NCBI GenBank assembly: GCA_019313605.1
Contig: JAFDAW010000037.1
Coordinates: 1 to 27,989 of the forward strand
Length of the DNA stretch: 27,989 nt
Origin: Deltaproteobacteria bacterium
Lineage (GTDB): Bacteria; Myxococcota_A; UBA9160; SMWR01
Direction: 5' to 3'
Shown: in pieces, positions 8,459-14,793 of the stretch
Layout: each line of letters opens with the position of its first letter
Numbering within the stretch: the first letter of the stretch is position 1
Notes under the pieces: model-generated
The model's input: the letters and a program-made list of their open reading frames with translations, nothing else
Told to the model about the DNA's origin: nothing
Databases searched by the model: none
Made by a program: the position numbers and the translations under genes

Positions 8459-9247
8459 TCAGGTTTCGTCGTCACTCGTTTCGACCCAGCTCGGCGGCCG
8501 CTTCTGCGCAAAAGCTGCGATCCCCTCGGCGGCCTCGGGCGAGGCGAACAGCTCCGCGATCTTCTCCGCCGCAGACGCGTAGGCGTCGTCCGGCGCAAGC
8601 TTCGGGATTTCGCGCACGAGTCGCTTCGCCGCGGAGACCGCGCTCGGCGCGCCTTTCGCGATCGCATCGATCTCCGCTTGAACCGCGCTCTCGAGTTCGT
8701 GCTCGTCGACGACACGGTGAAGAAGTCCGTACCCCAATGCGTCGGTGGAGGAGAACCGCTCCCCTGTCAGGAACAGGCGCATCGCCTGATGCTCGCCGAG
8801 CTTGGGCAGCACGACGACCGAGATGATCGCGGGAATGACGCCGAGGCGGACTTCACTGAACGCAAAGTTTGCACCGTTAACGGCAATTGCGATATCGGCT
8901 GCGGCGATCAGGCCGATGCCCCCGCCAAACGCGTGACCGTTGACTGCGCAGATCACCGGCTTGGGCCCTTCACGCATCCGCTTCAGAATTTCGACGAACG
9001 TGTTACCGCCCGCCCCATCGGCAATACCCGATCCCCGGCTCTTGAGGTCCGCACCCGCACAAAAAATGCCATCGCTGCCCGTGAGTACGATGACGCGAAC
9101 GCTCGGGTCGTCCATCGCGGCCTGAAGATGCTGCGAAAGCTCCCCGAGTAGCCTCGTCGAAAGTGCGTTGCGATTTTCGGGGCAGTCCATCCGGATCCAG
9201 GCAGCCCGATCGCGAATCTCGTACTCGCTCGCTTCGTCTTTGCCCAT
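8459..9247 (-). CDS. Enoyl-CoA hydratase/isomerase family protein, LiuC-like
   Basis: Crotonase-fold protein of 262 residues. The oxyanion-hole segments are IFCAGADLK (61-69) and GHAFGGGIGL (104-113). E132 in FSEVRLGVIPA is at the position of the second catalytic glutamate of rat crotonase. The first catalytic glutamate is replaced by G112. SEVRLGVIPAIIS followed by LTGERFS resembles the 3-methylglutaconyl-CoA hydratase (LiuC) branch, in which this pattern is usual. No other leucine-degradation gene is nearby, so it may instead hydrate the enoyl-CoA made by the neighbouring dehydrogenase. The ATG at 9247 has GAGG 8 nt upstream. It is convergent with aguB and divergent from the BKACE gene. Confidence 0.88.
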   Translation of the reverse strand: MGKDEASEYEIRDRAAWIRMDCPENRNALSTRLLGELSQHLQAAMDDPSVRVIVLTGSDGIFCAGADLKSRGSGIADGAGGNTFVEILKRMREGPKPVICAVNGHAFGGGIGLIAAADIAIAVNGANFAFSEVRLGVIPAIISVVVLPKLGEHQAMRLFLTGERFSSTDALGYGLLHRVVDEHELESAVQAEIDAIAKGAPSAVSAAKRLVREIPKLAPDDAYASAAEKIAELFASPEAAEGIAAFAQKRPPSWVETSDDET

Positions 9248-9493
9248 CCTCAGTCCTCGACCTCTGGTGCAATCGGCATCGCATCGCGCGACAAACGGTG
9301 GCTCGGGAGGGCTCCATCATGTTTCCCGTGATGAATCCTGTCAAGCGCACCGGAGGCAGCCCTCCCGCTTCGGGATTGATCGATCCAGCGTCAGCCGTCA
9401 GAATGATGCACGTGCTTCCGCAGTGGATCCATTCCGTGGGTCCGCTGGGTGGCGGCCGGCCTTCGACCGCGAATTCGATGCGAGGATAACCCG

Positions 9494-10375
9494 ATGAACG
9501 ATGAAGTGATCATCACCTGTGCGGTAACGGGCGCCGGCGAATCGGTGGGCGTGCACCCCGCGATCCCCGTGACGCCCGAAGAAATCGCCAACGCCGCGAT
9601 CGAAGCCGCGAAGGCGGGGGCAGCGATCGCCCACATTCACGTGCGCGATATCGAGACCGGAAAAGGCGGCCGCGATCGCGCGCTGTTTCGGGAAGCCGTA
9701 GAGCGCGTTCGCGAGAGTGACACCGACGTAGTGATCAATCTCACGACGGGAATGGGCGGCGATTACATCCCGAGCGAAGCAGACCCGGCAGTGGCCGCAC
9801 CAGGATCGGACTATGTGACGCCCGAGGAGCGAGTGCTCCACGTCGAAGAACTCCGCCCGGAAATCTGCAGCCTCGACTGCGGCTCGATGAACTTCGGCCC
9901 GGGCCTGGCGCTCAACACCGTCGATCACCTGCGCGTGATGGCCGAACACATCAAGGCCTGTGGAGTGAAACCTGAGGTCGAGGCGTTCGAACTCGGACAC
10001 ATCTGGCTCGCAAAACAGCTCATCAAAGAGGGGATCATCGAAGACCCCCCGCTCTTCCAGCTCTGCCTCGGCATTCCGTGGGGGGCAGAAGCAAATGCGC
10101 AGACCCTGCTCGTGATGCGCGACATGTTGCCGGAAGGTGCGAATTGGGCGGCGTTTGGAATCGCCCAAATGCAATTCCCGATGGTCGCCCAGGCGATGCT
10201 TCTCGGCGGACACGTCCGGGTCGGACTCGAGGACAACCTCTACCTCGAGCGCGGGGTGTTTGCGAGCAACGGTCAACTGGTCGAGCGAGCCGCGAAGATC
10301 ATCGAGACTCTCGGCGCTCGGGTACTCGGCCCGCAGGAGGCACGCGAGAAGCTCGGGCTCAAGAAGCAGTGCTGA
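9494..10375 (+). CDS. Beta-keto acid cleavage enzyme (BKACE, DUF849)
   Basis: TIM-barrel zinc or metal enzyme of 293 residues. Family members condense a beta-keto acid with acetyl-CoA and split it to acetoacetate and a new acyl-CoA (3-keto-5-aminohexanoate for Kce; dehydrocarnitine and others for relatives). H47 and H49 in AHIHVRD and E246 in RVGLEDNLYL match the metal ligands. The opening IITCAVTGAGES is the family N-terminus. The ATG at 9494 has GAGG 8 nt upstream. Downstream is a fragment of a carnitine/3-hydroxyacyl-CoA dehydrogenase, which hints at a dehydrocarnitine-type substrate, while the agmatine genes hint at a 4-amino- or 4-guanidino-3-keto acid. The family is certain; the substrate is open. 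Confidence 0.9.
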   Translation: MNDEVIITCAVTGAGESVGVHPAIPVTPEEIANAAIEAAKAGAAIAHIHVRDIETGKGGRDRALFREAVERVRESDTDVVINLTTGMGGDYIPSEADPAVAAPGSDYVTPEERVLHVEELRPEICSLDCGSMNFGPGLALNTVDHLRVMAEHIKACGVKPEVEAFELGHIWLAKQLIKEGIIEDPPLFQLCLGIPWGAEANAQTLLVMRDMLPEGANWAAFGIAQMQFPMVAQAMLLGGHVRVGLEDNLYLERGVFASNGQLVERAAKIIETLGARVLGPQEAREKLGLKKQC

Positions 10376-10400
10376 AGCGGAACCCGGGCGACGCTTCGCC

Positions 10401-10523
10401 GATCGCTTCGAGAAGGTTGCGATCGCCGGAACGGGTCTCATCGGCACCGGTTGGGCGGCCCGCTGCCTCCCACACGGCCTGATCGAAATCGAGCAGATGA
10501 TCGCGAAACACTGGCGCCTCTAG
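10401..10523 (+). pseudogene. Remnant of a 3-hydroxyacyl-CoA / L-carnitine dehydrogenase N-terminus
   Basis: Starting about 26 nt after the BKACE stop, one frame reads FEKVAIAGTGLIGTGWAARC followed by LPHGL. This matches the beta-alpha-beta NAD-binding start of the 3-hydroxyacyl-CoA and carnitine dehydrogenase family: a GxGxxG motif, then GWAARFLxxG. The likeness stops after about 25 residues; the frame then reads IEIEQMIAKHWRL and ends at a stop (10521-10523). There is no start codon close upstream. I read it as a gene truncated by deletion, formerly adjacent to BKACE. In known carnitine catabolism the dehydrogenase makes dehydrocarnitine, which BKACE cleaves. Confidence 0.6.
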
Positions 10524-10753
10524 CGCCGAAGGCTCGCGCGAGCGGGTTGCGCTCGCAGCACAAGATTCAACCCGTGCCAGAAGCGAGATCTCCTCGCTCA
10601 CTCCGACCCTCTTTGGTACGGAGCGAGAATCCCGCGATGTAGTCGAACGCCGACTCCCGTCGATACGCAGTCACACCGCCAAACCTTCCGATCTCAAGTG
10701 GCTCCCGAAGAACCCCGATAACCGTCGAGAGCTTGAAATGGGAGCCAGGCAAG

Positions 10754-11503
10754 ATGGAAGAGAGTGGATTCATCGGCGGCGTGATCGCAGGCCTCTTCTA
10801 CTTCGCCGTTGGCTTCAGCCTGATCCGCCTGAGTTGGCGATCCCAAAGGCCACCCGATCTACTACTCGGCATAAGTTTCTTCCTCTGGGGACTCGCCTAC
10901 GCCTGCTGGCAGATTCCGATTGCGACAGCCAATCAACCTCTGACCCAGCCGCTGTTCTTCGTAGGACGCATCTTTACGCACGTGGGGACGATCTTCTTCG
11001 CCTCATTCACCTGGGTCGCATTTCGCAATCACTCGCGCTGGGCGAAATATCTCGTCTTCGCGATCGCGATCAGCCTGCTTGCGGGCGTGGCGGGGTCGAT
11101 TGCCGTGGGAGACTGGGAGGGCGTCCGGCCGATCAGCAACGCCTGGTGGTGGGTGGAATGGGCAGCCAGCTTGGTGGCAATGAGCTGGGTTGGCGTCGAG
11201 GGCTTCATCGAATACCCGAAGGCGCGAAAGCGCGTGCAAATGGGTTTGTGCGACCCGCTCGTCTGCAACCGCTTTCTGCTCTGGGGCATCACGGGTGTCG
11301 CCACGGCAATCTATTCGTGGATTTTGATGCACCAGACCACCGGGTTCGAATCCAACGGCTCATGGTCGATACCCTTGGATCGCGTGAATGGCACGATTGA
11401 AGTCGCCACCGTTGCGCTCGTCTACCTCATCTACTTTCCGCCGCGCTTCTACCAGCGTTGGATTGCTGGTGCCGCTCCCGCGGCAGAACCGGAAGAGGCC
11501 TGA
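10754..11503 (+). CDS. Seven-TM membrane protein of unknown family, tandem copy 1
   Basis: Integral membrane protein of 249 residues. By eye there are seven hydrophobic segments (about 5-27, 36-56, 66-90, 96-118, 130-150, 172-192 and 210-230), so N- and C-termini should be on opposite sides. Marks shared with the next two genes are YFAVG in TM1, WAK before TM4, NAWWWVEW in TM5, VGVEGF, the loop GLCDPLV, and FYQRW near the end. There is no lysine in TM7, so it is not a retinal rhodopsin. I chose the ATG at 10754, which has GGAG 9 nt upstream; a TTG seven codons earlier is less likely. This is the most diverged copy and lacks the HHY and HRY histidines of copies 2 and 3. I do not recognise a family; a sensory or carrier role is a guess. 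Confidence 0.85.
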   Translation: MEESGFIGGVIAGLFYFAVGFSLIRLSWRSQRPPDLLLGISFFLWGLAYACWQIPIATANQPLTQPLFFVGRIFTHVGTIFFASFTWVAFRNHSRWAKYLVFAIAISLLAGVAGSIAVGDWEGVRPISNAWWWVEWAASLVAMSWVGVEGFIEYPKARKRVQMGLCDPLVCNRFLLWGITGVATAIYSWILMHQTTGFESNGSWSIPLDRVNGTIEVATVALVYLIYFPPRFYQRWIAGAAPAAEPEEA

Positions 11504-11506
11504 ACG

Positions 11507-12259
11507 GTGGAAGAAAACGCCTACATCGGTTCCGTCATCTCTGGCCTCGCCTACTTCGCAGTCGGCGCCCGCTTACTTCGGCTCGGCATCCGAACCCGAT
11601 CGGCTTCCGAATGGCTGATCGGACTGACGTTCTTGATTTGGGGTCTGTCCTACGCCCTCTGGGTATTCTCGATGGCGTCGCAGAGTCAGCCCGCTCTCGA
11701 ATCGCAGCTCATCATCGCATCGCGCCTCACTGCCAATCTGGGCAATGCCGCCATTGCCTTTTTCCCGTTTCTCGTTTTTCGCAGAAGGTCGGCCTGGGCG
11801 AAATACCTGGTCGCCCTCGTCGTGATATGCATGATTCTCGGAACCGCGGGTTCCATCTGGGTAGGAGATCCAGAGGGCGTCGAACCGCTTGCAAACGCCT
11901 GGTGGTGGTTCGAATGGATCGGCGAGATCGCGCCTGCGATCTGGATCGGAGTCGAGGGACTCCACCATTACGGCACGACCCGGGCGCGCGTTCGGTTGGG
12001 CCTCTGCGAACCGATGGTGAGCCACCGATACCTACTTTGGGGGCTCGCGGGGATATCCTGGACGCTGTTGGATTTCGCGATCATCGGCCAATTCATCGAT
12101 TTCTGGGCCACCCGGTCCTGGTCAGCCGGTTTGGACAATCTCGTTGGATTATTCGAAATCGCCGCGCTCGCGATGATCTGGCTGGCCTACTTCACTCCCG
12201 CCGCCTACCAGCGTCGGATTGCGGGTGCCGCTCCCGCGGCAAAGACCGAAGGGGCCTGA
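11507..12259 (+). CDS. Seven-TM membrane protein of unknown family, tandem copy 2
   Basis: Paralogue of the preceding gene, 250 residues, with the same seven-segment layout. The GTG start lies 3 nt after the previous stop (TGA-ACG-GTG), with GGAAGAGG just upstream inside the end of copy 1, so translation is probably coupled. Shared marks: YFAVG (TM1), WAKY (TM4), NAWWWFEW (131-137 region, TM5), GVEGLHHYG (148-156), GLCEPMVSHRYLL (165-177) and EIAALAMIWLAYF (TM7). The histidines HH at 153-154 and H173 are kept in copy 3 but not in copy 1. The tail AGAAPAAKTEGA matches the end of copy 1 (AGAAPAAEPEEA). No enzyme motif or known domain is visible. Confidence 0.85.
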   Translation: MEENAYIGSVISGLAYFAVGARLLRLGIRTRSASEWLIGLTFLIWGLSYALWVFSMASQSQPALESQLIIASRLTANLGNAAIAFFPFLVFRRRSAWAKYLVALVVICMILGTAGSIWVGDPEGVEPLANAWWWFEWIGEIAPAIWIGVEGLHHYGTTRARVRLGLCEPMVSHRYLLWGLAGISWTLLDFAIIGQFIDFWATRSWSAGLDNLVGLFEIAALAMIWLAYFTPAAYQRRIAGAAPAAKTEGA

Positions 12260-12262
12260 TCG

Positions 12263-13015
12263 GTGGAAGCGTTCGACTACATCGGCTCCGTCGCTTCGGG
12301 TCTGGTCTACCTCGCGCTCGGATCCCGCTTGGTTTGGCTCGGCGCCCGAGCCCGATCGGGACCTGAATCTCTGCTCGGGTCGGTTCTTCTGGTTTGGAGT
12401 TCGTACTACGCCCTCCGGATCCTCTCGATCGGGTTTCACGATCAGCCCGCTCTAGAATCGCAGATCTTCATCGCGTCGCGCCTCACTACCAATCTGGGCA
12501 GCCTTGGCTCTGCCTTCTTCCCATTCCTCTTATTTCGCCGAAGGTCGACTTGGGCGAAATGGCTGGCCGCCAGCATCGCATTCTGCTTGATCGTCGGAAT
12601 CACGGGGTCCTTTCTGGTGGGAGATCCCGAGGGCGTCGACCCGCTTAGAAACAGCTGGTGGTGGCTCGAATGGGTCGGCGAAATCACGCCTGGAATCTGG
12701 CTCGGGGTCGAGGGGTTCCACCATTACGGCATGACTCGACCACGCATTCGATTGGGCTTGTGTGAACCGATCGTGGGCCATCGATATCTGCTCTTGGGGC
12801 TCGCTGGGATGTTCTGGGCCTTGGTGGACTTCGTGGTCGTCGGTCAATACATCGACTACTGGGCCACCCAGAACTGGTCGTCCACCTTGGACAATCTCGT
12901 TGGGCTCATGGAAATCGCTGCGCTCGCGATGATCTGGCTGGCCTACTTCGCTCCAGCCGCCTACCAACGCTGGGTCACTGGTTCGGATCCGCATCCGATC
13001 GTCGCGGAGAACTGA
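12263..13015 (+). CDS. Seven-TM membrane protein of unknown family, tandem copy 3
   Basis: Third paralogue, 250 residues, closest to copy 2, with long shared stretches such as QPALESQ, LDNLVGL, EIAALAMIWLAYF and PAAYQR. Its GTG start again lies 3 nt after the previous stop, and the junction TGATCGGTGGAAG almost repeats the copy 1/2 junction TGAACGGTGGAAG, as expected for unit duplication. It keeps NSWWWLEW, GVEGFHHYG and GLCEPIVGHRYLL. The C-terminal tail (SDPHPIVAEN) differs from the Ala-Pro tail of copies 1 and 2. A small soluble protein follows after another 3 nt. Function is unknown; three retained copies in one transcript suggest a heteromeric assembly or dosage need. Confidence 0.85.
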   Translation: MEAFDYIGSVASGLVYLALGSRLVWLGARARSGPESLLGSVLLVWSSYYALRILSIGFHDQPALESQIFIASRLTTNLGSLGSAFFPFLLFRRRSTWAKWLAASIAFCLIVGITGSFLVGDPEGVDPLRNSWWWLEWVGEITPGIWLGVEGFHHYGMTRPRIRLGLCEPIVGHRYLLLGLAGMFWALVDFVVVGQYIDYWATQNWSSTLDNLVGLMEIAALAMIWLAYFAPAAYQRWVTGSDPHPIVAEN

Positions 13016-13018
13016 CCC

Positions 13019-13330
13019 ATGGACACGTCGCTTTTTGACTTCGCCGCTCAGAAGCTGGAGCAACACACGGGCTTCAGTCAGCTCGAGGCCCGTGGCACGC
13101 TTCGAATTGCGGTGAAATCGGCCGGGCTGGAAGCAAAGACCCTCACTGTCGCCGAATTGGGCGTCGTCTTCGAAAAATTGATGCCCGGAGAACTCGAACA
13201 GCGCGGCGTAGAGGACACCCTGAGCGTCTGCGCGGCTGTGATGCGCGACCTCGAGGATGCTCCGGCCGCCGAGGACGATTCAACCTCGAACAACCCAGAC
13301 GACGTCTTCCGCAGGCTCGCCAAAGCCTGA
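13019..13330 (+). CDS. Small soluble protein of unknown function, last gene of the 7TM operon
   Basis: Protein of 103 residues with no signal peptide or membrane segment. The first 80 residues look mostly helical, with short features such as FSQLEARGTLRIAVKSAG and ELEQRGVEDTL. The end is acidic and Ser/Asn-rich (AAEDDSTSNNPDD) and probably flexible. The ATG lies 3 nt after the stop of the third 7TM gene, so it belongs to the same transcript and may be translationally coupled to it. I recognise no family. A cytosolic partner or adaptor for the membrane proteins is a reasonable inference from position alone. Confidence 0.75.
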   Translation: MDTSLFDFAAQKLEQHTGFSQLEARGTLRIAVKSAGLEAKTLTVAELGVVFEKLMPGELEQRGVEDTLSVCAAVMRDLEDAPAAEDDSTSNNPDDVFRRLAKA

Positions 13331-13513
13331 TCGCCCGCAGCGACCAGCGCTGGTTTACCCGCAGAGTGTGCGAGGGCCGCTGGAATCATCCAGGTTTCCT
13401 GCAATTCTCCGATCGGTGCGGAATCCCGGCCAGGTGCGCGGCATCTATCCCCCGAGAGCCTCAAGCTGCGCGCCTCACGTTCCGATTAGAAGCGGCAGGA
13501 GGTCTTTCGTCCA
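13331..13513. other. Intergenic spacer
   Basis: 183 bases between the 7TM operon and the HAMP-like membrane protein. I see no repeat, no clear terminator and no credible small gene. An AGGAGG at 13497-13502 is the probable ribosome binding site of the next gene. Confidence 0.5.
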
Positions 13514-14080
13514 GTGGCCAGCAACTTCGTGCGATCGCTCATGGGATTTGACTCGAGGCGAGCGTTCCGCGTTCTGCAATTTGGAGCGCAGATTCGGCTT
13601 CCCTTCTACCTCCTGCTCATCACAGTTGTGTTCATGTCGCTCTTTGCGTGGCATGTTTACTCCGCATACGCGGAGCTATACACAATGGTGATGACCAATG
13701 TACCCGAGTCGTTTCAGGAGCAGATTCTTCGCCAGACCCAGGATTTCAGCATCGTGGGAGCTGCGATCCTCGGCGGTCTCGTGTTGACGATACTGGGCTT
13801 CTCCATCGCCTACACTCACGTGCTTCTCGGCCCGACCGTCCCCCTGCGACGCCAGGTGCAGTCGATGAAGGACGGCAACTACCGCACGCGCAACAAACTC
13901 CGAAAGACGGACGCGGCCCACCAGGGGCTCGCGGATGATCTGAACGAACTCTCGTCGATTCTGCAACACGCCCAGTCGAAAGCGCAGCTCGGCCTGAATC
14001 TTCGGCGTCCCGATCCTCGACCCACAACCGCTTTTGCCATCAGCCGAACTCCACGTTCCGAATTCCTTCTGCTAGCCTGA
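13514..14080 (+). CDS. Two-TM protein with C-terminal HAMP-like segment
   Basis: Membrane protein of 188 residues starting at GTG, with AGGAGG 11 nt upstream; an ATG at residue 10 is an alternative. TM1 spans about 29-52 and TM2 about 78-105, enclosing a short periplasmic loop of about 25 residues. After TM2, VLLGPTVPLRRQVQSMKDGN and RTRNKLRKTDAAHQGLADDLNELSSIL form a pattern of proline after the membrane and two amphipathic helices, as in HAMP linkers. No kinase, cyclase or methyl-accepting domain follows, so it would be a receptor-like stub that signals by contact. The last 35 residues look unstructured. It lies between the 7TM block and lemA, on the same strand, but a 183-nt gap suggests its own promoter. 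Confidence 0.7.
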   Translation: MASNFVRSLMGFDSRRAFRVLQFGAQIRLPFYLLLITVVFMSLFAWHVYSAYAELYTMVMTNVPESFQEQILRQTQDFSIVGAAILGGLVLTILGFSIAYTHVLLGPTVPLRRQVQSMKDGNYRTRNKLRKTDAAHQGLADDLNELSSILQHAQSKAQLGLNLRRPDPRPTTAFAISRTPRSEFLLLA

Positions 14081-14194
14081 CGGCGATCAAGCAGGATCTG
14101 ACCTGGTTTGCGTTCGCTCGATCGCTTGGTCCGCGGGGTATGGCAGTCCCGGGCTTTCGGGCGAATTCGATCCTATTAAACGAGGAGAAGTCTC

Positions 14195-14785
14195 ATGACC
14201 TGGATCGTCATCGGCGGAATCATCCTGGTGCTCGGGGCTACCGTGATGGGCATCTACAACAAGCTCGTCGCGCTCAAGAATCGCTACAAGAACGCCTTCG
14301 CACAAATCGAGGTACAGCTCAAACGCCGCTATGACCTGATCCCCAACCTGGTGGAAACCGTCAAGGGGTACATGTCGCACGAACGCGAAACCCTCGAGGC
14401 CGTCATCCAGGCGCGCAATCAGGCGATGTCGGGCCTGCAACGCGCAGCCAGCGACCCAGGCGATCCGAGTGCCATCCAGAATCTCGCAAGTGCGGAAGGC
14501 GTATTGGGCGGCGCCATGGGGCGGCTGCTGGCTCTCGCAGAAGCCTATCCGGACCTCAAAGCCAGTGAGAACATGAAGCAACTCACCGAAGAGCTCACGT
14601 CGACCGAGAACAAGGTCTCTTTCTCCCGGCAGGCTTTCAACGATGCGGTGACTGCCTACAACATCTACCGGCAGAGTTTCCCCACGACGATCTTCGCGGG
14701 CATGTTCGGCCACACACAAGACGCGGCGTTGCTCGAGTTCGACAGTGCGGCCATCGCGGAGGCTCCGAAAGTCTCGTTCTCCTGA
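14195..14785 (+). CDS. lemA: LemA family protein
   Basis: Membrane-anchored four-helix protein of 196 residues. A single N-terminal membrane segment (about 3-22) is followed by the family core: NRYKNAFAQIEVQLKRRYDL, IPNLVETVKGY, a helix with LEAVIQARNQA, then ENKVSFSRQAFNDAVTAYN. LPSTLF of other members appears here as FPTTIFAGMFG. The ATG is preceded by AGGAG at 8 nt. The M48 protease gene begins 9 nt after the stop, a common pairing of LemA with HtpX-like proteases. The molecular role of LemA is poorly known; an adaptor or scaffold for the envelope protease is an inference from pairing. Confidence 0.93.
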   Translation: MTWIVIGGIILVLGATVMGIYNKLVALKNRYKNAFAQIEVQLKRRYDLIPNLVETVKGYMSHERETLEAVIQARNQAMSGLQRAASDPGDPSAIQNLASAEGVLGGAMGRLLALAEAYPDLKASENMKQLTEELTSTENKVSFSRQAFNDAVTAYNIYRQSFPTTIFAGMFGHTQDAALLEFDSAAIAEAPKVSFS

Positions 14786-14793
14786 TCTGATCG

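Noticed and set aside
9305..9366. 9-bp inverted repeat (GGGAGGGCT / AGCCCTCCC) before the BKACE gene
   Set aside because: The loop is about 44 nt and the arms are simple G/C runs; likely chance in a GC-rich spacer.
9398..10447. 349-codon minus-strand open frame
   Set aside because: Covers the BKACE gene in antisense; the plus-strand protein has clear family motifs and a ribosome binding site.
10733..10753. TTG start extending the first 7TM protein
   Set aside because: The ATG at 10754 has a well-placed GGAG and aligns with the starts of copies 2 and 3.
10754..13015. Microbial rhodopsin reading of the 7TM proteins
   Set aside because: The seventh segment lacks the retinal-binding lysine and no rhodopsin signature is present.
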